A stretch of DNA of 57,751 nt from Chara braunii (Eukaryota; Streptophyta; Charophyceae; Charales; Characeae): positions 85,922-143,672 of the forward strand of contig BFEA01001021.1 in NCBI GenBank assembly GCA_003427395.1, read 5' to 3'. Position numbers and translations under genes: made by a program. The notes beneath the pieces were generated by a model that saw only the letters and a list, made by a program, of their open reading frames with translations, was not told the origin of the DNA and made no database searches. Shown in pieces: positions 33,459 to 42,977 of the stretch (positions within the stretch are counted from its first letter, which is position 1; the number at the start of each line of letters is the position of its first letter).

Positions 33459-34178
33459 GTGTTGATTCCGGCGTCCCAGTCCAGATCACTCCACTACAGA
33501 TCCGGCTGCTCCAGCAGCTGCAATGATATTCCCACCATAGGCCTAGCGCAGGCCGAAAGAGGCAGTCGCACCTCGGCCAAGAGAGGTTGGAGGCTGAGTT
33601 GCAAGAGTGGTACACCATTCGGCCATAATGAGTGGGGCGACAAATTCCCTGCTAGTCCAGCTGCTGCTCTGCCCAAACGGGTGATGTTACGCAGCTCGAG
33701 GCGAGTGATGAAGCTGGACAGTGAAATTGAAAACTCCCCTGGCTATAGCGTAGCAGTAGTCGTTGTAAGGCGTACGCCTAGACTGAGGAAGGGGGTGAAT
33801 GACCTCAAGGCTGAAGGAAGAGAGTGGCGGTTGAGACAGTTGCATTGTCCTTTGAAGATGGACTGCCATAGCTACATATACAACCGAAAGCGAACGAGTG
33901 AGGTGAGGCTGAAACGACAGCTCTTTCAAACGGGGAATACTCAGACATGGCTCCTGTTCATTCATTCATCTGTTGTTATGGAGATGAAGACGGGAGAAGA
34001 AGATGATCTGGAAAAGATGAGGAAAGACGTCGGGTTCAACTTTAAACGTGCAATTCTTCTGTTCTTCTATCCTCTTCGTTCCATTCCGCTCTTCTCCACC
34101 TTCCACTTCTTTGGAGTTGAGCAAGTCTTGCACTTTCTCACATTTGGCTTTTGCATTATGGATGGACTACGATCATGA
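33459..34178 (+). CDS. Unrecognised 239-codon open frame
   Basis: The frame runs from an ATG at 33459 to a stop before 34178 and is one of the longest uninterrupted frames in the window. The product is basic in its first half (Arg/Lys rich), has a short acidic stretch (GEEDDLEKM) near residue 180 and ends with a hydrophobic aromatic segment. I see no known domain. Its start is only 30 bp after a TGGTATCAATAGC that faintly resembles a primer-binding site. It could be chance. Confidence 0.2.
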   Translation: MLIPASQSRSLHYRSGCSSSCNDIPTIGLAQAERGSRTSAKRGWRLSCKSGTPFGHNEWGDKFPASPAAALPKRVMLRSSRRVMKLDSEIENSPGYSVAVVVVRRTPRLRKGVNDLKAEGREWRLRQLHCPLKMDCHSYIYNRKRTSEVRLKRQLFQTGNTQTWLLFIHSSVVMEMKTGEEDDLEKMRKDVGFNFKRAILLFFYPLRSIPLFSTFHFFGVEQVLHFLTFGFCIMDGLRS

Positions 34179-34554
34179 CACTACAGGATCACATCTTCCA
34201 CTCTCCACGCAGTAACACACCATAATAAAAACGTAACTTTTGTTTTTCTAGAAGTCTAATATTGTACTGTGATATCTTTTTATTAGAAGACAATGACGCA
34301 GTAGATGAACCTAAATATTGGAACTTAGATTTATATAATTTTTGGGTAAACCCTGGCAATGGACCAAAACGGCGTACTATTTTTAGACGAGGGCCTCTAT
34401 ATGGTGACATCATTAACCCTCCATATCATCTAAGAACCAGAATGGATGCCAAAGCATCACATCACCTACTCCACAAAGGCCCACAAAGACGGTAAAACAT
34501 TCTATGAGGCACCAGCGTGATTGCATCATAAGACAAAAACCTGCCTTGCATAGC

Positions 34555-34675
34555 AGAGCATATATCCATGAGATTCATACAATCTGGTTTTGATTAGATA
34601 CAGAGCATACATCCATGAGATTCATACACTCTGGTTTTGTCAATGAGATTCATACACTCCGGTTTGATTAATGAC
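34555..34675 (+). repeat. Short tandem repeat of GAGATTCATACACTCTGGTTT units
   Basis: Three copies of GAGATTCATACA(A/C)TC(T/C)GGTTT(T) with CAGAGCATA(T/C)ATCCAT between the first two. A CA microsatellite follows. Confidence 0.8.
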
Positions 34676-34693
34676 AAATCTCACTTAGACCAG

Positions 34694-34695
<2 letters not shown>

Positions 34696-34748
<53 letters not shown>

Positions 34749-34754
34749 CACACA
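34696..34754. repeat. (CA)n microsatellite
   Basis: About 29 dinucleotides with one G interruption. Confidence 0.95.
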
Positions 34755-35574
34755 ATCAGTTTTCTGTCTGTCGGTCCTTTTCCTGTTGTTTGTCCTCCCT
34801 CTAATTTTTTCCAAGTATTTTTGTGTGTGCCCAACTGAGCACCCTTAGGTAGTGCTAAACAGTCGGTGGTTCCTCGTTTGGAGTGCCAACTGCACTCTTA
34901 GGGGGGCCGCTCGGTTCGGGATGTCTGTGTTGCCTGTAGGTGATGACGGATGCTTGTCGGAGCGTCTCCCTGGCTCAGTGGGTGGTGGGAACCAACAGTC
35001 TGTGGGGTTCACCCGTGATGCGAGTAGGTGATGTGCTGCTTTGCTCCGTGTCGGATGTGTGGGCGACCCCGTCTGCGCTCCACCACTGCCTTGCTGCCCG
35101 TTCCGCTTGCCTTGCAGGTCGTTCTTGGCATGCTGCTGTCTTCGCTGTGTGGTGAGGCCGGGTTGTGGTGCTGCCTTGCGCTTCGCTGCTTCCTTGCCGC
35201 CCGTCCGCTGGTCGTGCCTTCCGCGTCCTTTGCTTGCGCGCCCTGTAGTTTGGTTGCCGTGTTGGGGTTGAGGTTGCCTTGTGCTCCTCAGCGTGGTTGC
35301 TCTGCTGCTTGCCCGCTTGCCCTCTCGTCACTTGCAGTGTGGTTGTCTTGGTGGTGTGGCCTGGTGCTTCACTGCTTGGGTGCCGTGCTGCGAGTTCGGC
35401 GTGCCGTGCCGTTCCTTGCAGTCGTTTTTGGCGCTATGCAGCCGTGTTGCCTCTACTGCGCTGCCTGGTGCTCCGCAGGGTTGCTGCCCGCTGCTATGTT
35501 CCGCTTGGGGACAGTCTGCCTTCAACAAGGGTCAAAGGGTTCATGACCCAAACCATCATATACGGAGATTCCGC

Positions 35575-35630
35575 AGATTGTCGAGGGTTCATCCTCCTGA
35601 TGAGTCGGTGCAATTCCGACGACACAATCT
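35575..35630 (+). ncRNA. Hammerhead ribozyme motif, type III, one core substitution (copy 1)
   Basis: All helices of a type III hammerhead are present. Stem III: AGATTG (35575-35580) with CAATCT (35625-35630), plus the U16.1-A15.1 pair. The cleavage triplet GUC ends at 35582. Stem I: GAGG / CCTC (35583-35586, 35593-35596) with loop GTTCAT. The core box CTGATGA is at 35597-35603. Stem II: GTCGG / CCGAC (35604-35608, 35616-35620) with loop TGCAATT. The second core box reads GACA (35621-35624) instead of GAAA, so the only deviation is A14 to C. Loops I and II are of a size allowing tertiary contact. In this class the RNA cleaves itself after C17; the C14 change would be expected to impair this. 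Type III hammerheads are known from viroids and plant retrozymes. Confidence 0.78.
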
Positions 35631-35639
35631 TGTCACCAT

Positions 35640-35960
35640 CAGTTTATTTTTTTCGGTCTTCCGATTTACTTGACTTGTATTTTTTTCGGTTTGCCTGCCT
35701 TCGTGTGCTTGTGTGCCTGTTTTGTGTTCTTGCATGTTGTCTGCCCTCCCGCCTCCCCCGTGCCCTCCAGCCTTTGCCTTGATGTCCTTTTGGTTGCTTT
35801 GCTCTGATGTTTTCCTTGTCTGCCTGGTCTTGGCATCCTTTCGGGACTTCGCCTGCTGGTGTGCTTGCACGTTGTGTGCCCTCCCGCCTTCCCCTTGCCC
35901 TCCATCCGTTGTATCTTTAGTATCTATATTGTGGGCACTCAGTGTCTTTTGCTTGTGAGT
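35640..35960. other. Spacer between hammerhead copies, no gene
   Basis: This contains the T-rich end of copy 1 (TTTATTTTTTTCGG twice) and the A-poor sequence described above. Confidence 0.4.
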
Positions 35961-36077
35961 GCACTTGACCGTGAAGCGTTGGAACACATCTTAGGGAGGT
36001 AATGTTGAGTCTAGTCCCCAGGGAAAACAATGTCTTGGTGTGAAGCTGACAACTGGGGTTTACAATATACTTAAACA

Positions 36078-36078
<1 letters not shown>

Positions 36079-36139
<61 letters not shown>
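36079..36139. repeat. (CA)n microsatellite
   Basis: About 30 dinucleotides, followed by CTTCTCTCTCTC. It lies 210 bp upstream of hammerhead copy 2. Confidence 0.95.
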
Positions 36140-36141
<2 letters not shown>

Positions 36142-36350
36142 CTCTCTCTCAGTGTAGAGTGGGTTTTATGACTCTGTCAGACTAGTTTCTCAGACTTACT
36201 GCCGTAGGGGTTTGGACCGACAGTCTGCTAGGACTGCAGGGTTGATTGGTGTGAGTAAACTCAGACCACTCTTCTCTCTCTCTTAGGTGGGTATCGCTAT
36301 CAATGGGCGATGTGAGGTGTCCATATCCATCAGTCAAATGCATCCTGGGG

Positions 36351-36406
36351 AGACTGTCGGGGGTTCAACCTCCTGATGAGTCGGTGAAAGTCCAACAGAT
36401 CAGTCC
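36351..36406 (+). ncRNA. Decayed hammerhead-like sequence (copy 2)
   Basis: It shares with copy 1 the order GUC, stem I (GGGG / CCTC with one wobble; loop GTTCAA), CTGATGA (36373-36379) and the stem II 5' strand GTCGG. Stem II is weakened (CCAAC instead of CCGAC) and the second core box reads AGAT instead of GAAA. Stem III can form GACTG / CAGTC. With three core changes it should be inactive. The cleavage positions of the two copies are 776 bp apart. Confidence 0.6.
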
Positions 36407-37250
36407 GACACAGACATGCTTTTTTTGAGTGTATAGCGAATATGACAACAAAGTTGAACAAACCAGTGAAACAAAACAAAAGAAAACCAAAAACAAACTC
36501 CTCGAACATTCTAAACAGCCCCCATGTGTCCAATACACCTAAAGTGGACTCGCAACGACCAAAGCACCGAGGCACTGAAGCCACGCGCACACATTTAAAT
36601 GGAAACAAAAAAACACCAAATGGTTGAAACGATTAATTGAAGGTCGACTCCTCCTTCCCAAGTTTTAAAATTTGGAACCACATCGAAACAATTTTCCAAC
36701 TCCTCTCTACAACCACCAACCACCCATGATCAAATGAGTCACCACCGCTATCTACTCCTACCACTACTGAAAATCAATCCCTTCAGTGCCCTACCAGCAA
36801 CGGCTTCACAGCCTTGTGGCTCATCACCTGAGGAGCCTTTTCCGGGCCACCGAGCGTACACAACAAACCTGTGCTGCTGCCATTGCAAATCACTGTGTTC
36901 CTAGCCAAAACATAGGAAAAATCATCTTCTATGATTTCTATCCCATAACCGAAGCCTTCCATGCCACTACCACCAATATAGCACAAACTGTGCCAAAGTT
37001 GAAGAACAGATCAGAAAAGAAGCAGGGCAGAAAAAGATGAAGATTAAAGACCATCATGGTCCTCAAGAATTGAAGTCTCCGCATTATGTTCAATTGGCAT
37101 GCATGTCGGCAGTACCACGTCTACTCGGAGCTCAGTACTTCATTACACAGTCATGCCCTGCAACACACACCCGCACGCAGCTCACACTTGGCAAAGCCAA
37201 TGAATCAAATTGCCCAGCAACACACTTCAGGTGCTTCCCTTACCTTCTGA
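36407..37250. other. Spacer without recognised gene
   Basis: Short frames only. It could include 3'-flanking sequence of the Lunapark gene on the minus strand. Confidence 0.35.
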
Positions 37251-38165
37251 CGAAAAGTTGCGCCTACCTCCCATCTTCAAGGGTTCGCGACAAAGTTGCA
37301 GCTGCCTTCCATCCTCGAGGGGCTGCTGACGGGAACCCACGCTGCACGTAATGCCATTGTCTGCCAAAGCCATTGCAGGACCACAAGTAGACTCACTCTG
37401 TTCTGCAATTAGAATCATCCATCGCTGGCACCTCCCTCGTAAACAAACCGGTCAAGCCCATGCTGGAGGAGCTCACGATCAAAGAGCCAGCCCTCTGCTA
37501 TACGAACCATCCATCGCTGTCTGCTAAACAGTTAAGCAACACGATCGAAGAGCCAGCCCTGTGCTACCCGATTCCTTCTCAAAAGATGCACCTCTTAACA
37601 TCAATCAAACCAATGCTGGAGGAGCTCACGACATAAGCAAAGCCCACACGTATAAGTAGAAACAGGCCAGTAATTGTTCACACCTTCATTTTGAGGTAGT
37701 CTCAGGTAGAACCATCCATCTCCCTCGTTCCTACCGAAAAGTCGCATTTTCCTGATCTGTCTAGGACCACAGATTTTCCATGTAAGACCCCTGCTGGAGC
37801 TCACCTTAAACCACCTGGGTCCAGTACATGGCCCCAGGCAAATGGAGAGAACCTGTTCTAAGCCTCTCCGGAAATTTAAGAGGCCGAGGGCCATAGATAA
37901 AACGAATCGGCGGCGGGCCGTCTCCGAAAGGGGCCCTCGGCCGATAGCTGGTATGTATGTACTGGTGCTTTAAGATGCCTGCTGGAGCTCACCTTAAACC
38001 ACCTGGTCCAGTACATGGCCGCAGGCAAATGGAGAGAATCTCCAGAAATTTAAGAGGCTGAGGGCCGTAGATAAAACGAATCGGCGGCGGGCCGCCTCCG
38101 AAGGGGCCCACGGCCGATAGCCGGCATGTACTGGTGCTTTAAGACGCCTGCTGGAGCTCACCTGG
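37250..38165. repeat. Cluster of local duplications, including ~188/169-bp tandem units
   Basis: CCTGCTGGAGCTCACCTTAAACCACC-type unit starts are at 37790, 37978 and 38147; the first two full units share CCAGTACATGGCC, AAATTTAAGAGG and AAAACGAATCGGCGGCGGGCC. Upstream, AAGTTGCAGCTGCC(T/C)(T/C)CCAT blocks (also at 40818) and AAGAGCCAGCCCT(C/G)TGCTA (37480 and 37545) are duplicated. Confidence 0.75.
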
Positions 38166-39907
38166 TCTCGACCACCTTTAAGACATAATTGAAACAAGGA
38201 TGTGATCAATCGATTTTGAATGAAGCCATCTCCTCAAGTCCTTCAGAGACAAGAGCAAGCTCTCTCCGGTTTTCCCCACTTGTACCATTTCGTCGCGCAC
38301 CATAAAATCGCCACAAACATACACTGCAATATGCTGCACTAATTCCTTAGCGTCAAGCAGCAGGCAATCTCCACATGAAAAAGAAGTAATTGCCTTGTAG
38401 ACATGCTCACTCACCATTTGCCGGCTTGGCTCAGTGCACTCCGAAGCTCTGTGCGGATGTGACCTCCTCCACACTCCACGCTCCACCCACCCATCTCTCC
38501 TGATCTTCAAGCAACCCTCAAAGGGAAACAACCACACCCATGTAAAGGCCATCAATCGTGGTAAAGAGGACAACACCAAAGGATTCAAATTTCAAACAAA
38601 ATATCTTCTCATCTAAAACCTAAATGTCTACACTTGTCATTCAGACCAGTCCGAAGACATTGCACAAGCGCAATGTTAACCAACCAGGACATCAACCGTA
38701 GCATCAAGCTCATCCGCTCATTCGCTACATTCTAGGCATCAATGCAGGCATCAATGCTCAGCTTATGGAGAAACACATTCGCTTTTCATCGCCAACATTA
38801 TCTCCACATAACTGTAACAGCCAACACGCAGCACCCACGACAGCATCCTCATTCTGTGCACCCCTCGCAAGCCATCGGATAATTCTCCGAAGCTGCATTC
38901 CTATTTGTCAGACGTATAACCTCCAGTACCACCTTCTTGTTCCCAGGGTTGCAGTTTGAGCACCGCCTTGAATGTACTAGTGTACAGCATGCTCTCTGAA
39001 TCTATTGTGACAATACAGATCTGGGGATCAAGTCCCAAACAAAGACATGCCGCAAAACGCATGCTGGCATGGATGCGCCCTACCTTCCAAGGCTTGTCTC
39101 AACGAGGGCACGTAGGCAAAGGTTCAACGAGTTCTATCGCAGCACAATGATATCAAACAGCCAAACGAATGCAGTCGCAATCGCACAGGCGTTCATTTCG
39201 TTACAGCCAGACAGGTGTATGGCTCTTCCTTCAGACCAAACTAGCCCTGCTGCATCGCAACCCCAGTCCATAGACAAAAGCATATCACAGCCCATAGACG
39301 TCCACAAGCGGACAAAAATGGAAGTGGCATGCAAGCAGGTCATCCCTGGCCCGGAGGACGAGACCCTTCGTTCCACGCACGTAGTCCTCTCCCTCACCGC
39401 ATATACAGAGTCATACATCCAACAAAGCTCCAATATACACAGCCAGCCGCTTTCCAGCTTAACAGAATCATTGCGGTTCTGAGTGCTACATACGACCACA
39501 ACCGCTTCATGTTATCGGCCGCAGTGCTGATTGAATGAATGGAAGCACTCAACTGCCACAAGTATATGCGAGAGCGAACACACTCGGCCCAATCACACAG
39601 GAAGCCCAGTAGATTTTAAAACCACAGCGCACTCACCAGATAATACGCCTTTCCACATTTCAATCGCCATGCGCCATGGCATTTAGGCCGAAAGCATCTT
39701 ATCATGCATGCCATGGCAGACGGTCCTCATAGTCCTTCGATGAGCCCCTACTTGGCATCCGATTGTCTTCCACGAAAACATGAACATTGTCCACGATCAA
39801 GCCTCTTGTTCATACTCACGAAAGCAAAGGAATCGCTGACGGCCGCACACCAAAAATGTGTGTGCAGTCTGTTCACGGGCGATCACGAGAAGAATCCACC
39901 AGAAGTC
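38166..39907. other. 3' flank of the Lunapark gene, no separate gene recognised
   Basis: This lies downstream of the Lunapark stop codon on the minus strand and presumably includes its 3' UTR. The frames of 121-137 codons here have no domain. No poly-A signal was assigned. Confidence 0.4.
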
Positions 39908-40203
39908 CTATAACTTCCCATCCTTCCGGGCCAATGTCTCATTTACACCCCCGTTGACTTCCTTCACACTTTTAGCATCGTTGCCTGCATCACCAACATG
40001 TGCGGTAGACCCCATCCCAGCTCCTGGATCCCGGTTTCCATCATTGTCCGTGGCACCTCTCTCATTTTCCATCCCGTTCGGAAGATGCGCCGGAGCAGGC
40101 AAGGTTGACTCGGAGTTGGCGATGACGTCAGGGTTGCCATTCAGGTGATTGCACCGCGGACAATAGTATGTGAGAACCTCATAGTCCTCCTTCTTGGCCA
40201 GAC
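39908..40203 (-). CDS. LNP: Lunapark exon (last): second half of zinc ribbon and C-terminal tail
   Basis: The acceptor is TTTTCTGCAG followed by GTCTGGCC. The first two bases complete a glycine codon started by G at 44250. The exon encodes [20 protein letters not shown], the second CxxC of the ribbon, then a hydrophilic tail of about 75 residues rich in Asn, Gly and Ala, and stops at TAG 39908-39910. Plant Lunapark proteins also end soon after the ribbon with an acidic or polar tail. An extra 3' intron cannot be excluded. Confidence 0.88.
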
Positions 40204-42913
40204 CTGCAGAAAAGAGATCAGGAAACCAGTTTTTACGACACTTTGGCTGCCAGGGGAAAAAAAAAAAAAAAAAAAAAAAAAACTTTGGCAGCGAAGTATG
40301 GAGCTCACATAGACTACCGGACAAGGCAAGCCGGGCAGGAGAACGTACACTATGGACATACATCACATATACGGTACATGAGCAAGATAACAAGAAACAA
40401 ACCTCCGCAGACATGCATCTGGGGCATCAATGTCCTATCACATCCCATTCAGCAGACGACAATCCACCGACATGCGTTAGGTCACAGCATGTTTGCGAGG
40501 CAAATGAACTGTCAAAATAGCCTGGCTGAGGAGAGTATCAAACGACAAACGCACCATTCACAACAGGCGCTCAGAATCTCTCTCGGCATGGCCAGGGTTG
40601 GGCAGAAACATTACTCACAGCAGGCATTCGAGCTGTCGTGCAAGACCATTCGGTGATATGCCATGCCGCCACACATTGATGAAGCATTAGCATACGGAGT
40701 ATGGCTGGCACGGACAATGAAGCGGGGCCAGAGTTTGACACCACTTAAGAGGAGGTGATCTACAATTAGCCAAGGGGGGACACAGTCAAAGTCGCCTGTA
40801 GTGGGGACTCAGAGCCCAAAGTTGCAGCTGCCTCCCATTTTCGAAGGGCCGCTGGAGGACGTAGAAGACTGTCCGACCACCAGGACGATAAAATAACCAA
40901 TTTACCAAGATCCATTTGCCCATTAACCATGTGGCAGATGCAGCAATATATCGAGCAGCATCCGTGATTCACAGGGATGGCAAGCTGGAAGAGCATACCA
41001 AGAAGTGATGTGGAAGACTTCTGTCCCAGCCTGCTGGATGCACATACTACATACCCTTCATGCAGGCGGACAGGCAGTATGACAGGCTATTGGAACTTTG
41101 ACAGCAGCCGTTCAGAGGACCAACGAGAGATCCAACTCAGAAGTCTGATTGCCTGCTGCAAGCCTCAGACTTAGATTAGGACAGAAGCCCATCATGTACT
41201 TGTTCATGAGGGCTCTTCAGCAGACAACAGCAACCCACTAGCTTCAGGGCTTGTCTTGCTCTAAGAGCACGACGGGCATCAGCAACAAGGCATGAGATGC
41301 ACTGCCATATAGAGTCCCATCCCGTCGCATCAGCCTACCGCAGTGAAGATGATAACTGATACGATTCATGAGCATCGGTGACTATACAGGACATGGGTGC
41401 AAGGGCACCCATAAACAAGGTGTCTAAAGAGAGTAGACCGGTTATAGGTGTTGCGCTCACACCTACCCAGGTCGAGGAGACTGGTTATGTGCGTTTGCAC
41501 ACCGGTGCACAGGAGACGAGGTAAGAGATGCACTGCAGTATCAGGTCCTGTCCCTTACAGCTCATCAGCCTACCACAGCGGAGGTGATGACAGCTGGCAA
41601 GATACATGGGCTTCCGTGAGTATATACAGGACGTGGCTGCAAGGGCACCCACAAACAAGGTGTTTGAAGAGAGTTTGCCGGTTTGGAAAGGGTTTCACCC
41701 ATTCTGCGGGACAATTGCAGATCCCAAGGCTCGATCCCTAGACCTATCCCTGAACCCCTGTACAGCTACCCGTTGACCCTATGTGCCTTGAACCCGTGAC
41801 CTGTCCCCAGACACGTGCGTTTCGGTTTTGTACGTATAGTTGGGTCGCGTGGCCCTTGGTTTTAGCAGCCCTAGGGTCAGTCTTGTAGGTTAGCCCTAAG
41901 TGTGGCCAAGGGACGGTCTAACATAGGCTAGGAGTTTCTGGAAGTCGCTACTTGACTCTTTGGAGCCATAAGGGTCAGTTGTCCGTAGCTGAGTCAGCAA
42001 GGGTGGTCTAGTCTTAGTCCAGTCAGCAGTCTCAATACCAGTCCACCTTGTCCGGTCAGCAAGTACCAGGTGGGCCCGCACACTACTTGGGCCTGGAAAC
42101 GAAGGTAGACCAGACCACCAACGAAGAAGTATAAATAAAGGGGCAGCACCAAGCCATTCATTCATTAGCCTGCGATGCCGACGCGCTGTTTATGCAACTT
42201 GTGCGTTGGAGACCTGCAGGTGCCCGACGAAGAAGAGGGAGAGCGGCCATAGCCGCTAGTGCGAGAGGAAGACAATGGCAGCCATAGCCACCCCGTTGCT
42301 GACGTCAACAGATAGAGTGTATAGTGTGTGTGTGTGTGTGTGTGCGCGTGGACACTCAGGGTAGATCCTATGCGTGTGTGCATGTGTGTGAGTTGCGTGA
42401 GAGTGTCTGATGGTAGAGACAGTGTTGAAGGGGGGATGCAGGCTAGCGCTCAGCGGCCATAGCCGCCAGATGTGACAAGCTGACTCAAGCTGGGTCCGGG
42501 CCGAAGGCCATATTTTTGAGTTTTCTGTGTGGGCGCAGTGTTCCATCACAAGCTTGTTGCTGATTCTGTGTCGACGACGTTGTTTTGCCATCAGCACCTA
42601 CATATATGCATGTTGCAAGCGAAACTGAGACAAGTCTGATTGCAGTTAAACTGTCCCCCGTATATGAGGAGAAGACAGCTGTATTAAAAAAAGAAAGAAA
42701 AAAGAAAAAAAAAGGAAAGAAAGAACGCCAATAGGTGTTGCAGTCACACCTACCCAGGTCCAGGAGACTGGTACTGTGTGTTGCAGGGCACCAGAAGCGG
42801 TTAACAGAGCCCTAAATTATCAGGGTTTTTTCAGGGCCATTATGACAAATGTCCCACACCTTTTAAGCCAGACTTCTCACCAGTTTCATAGGGTGGACAC
42901 CAAATAAACCAAC

Positions 42914-42977
<64 letters not shown>

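Larger units (their letters stand above)
34920..35960. other. Strand-asymmetric, A-poor kilobase without recognised gene
   Basis: The plus strand is made almost entirely of T, G and C words (TGCCTTGC, CTGCTTGC, GTGTGCTTG) with little A, interrupted by the hammerhead-containing segment at 35530-35640. A near-repeat of TGTCTGCCCTCCCGCCTCCCCCGTGCCCTCCA-type sequence occurs at 35740-35770 and 35875-35905. The long frames on both strands are a consequence of this composition and have no domains. Confidence 0.6.

Noticed and set aside
34975-35546. Overlapping frames of 118-172 codons on both strands
   Set aside because: They result from A-poor, stop-poor composition; products are low-complexity and conflict with one another.
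41545-41600. Minus-strand CTGATGAG followed by CTGT-AAGGG-ACAG-GA, resembling a hammerhead core and stem II
   Set aside because: The second core box is GACC, no stem III or cleavage triplet is found in place, and the sister repeat copy at 41320 lacks the box (GCTGATGCG).
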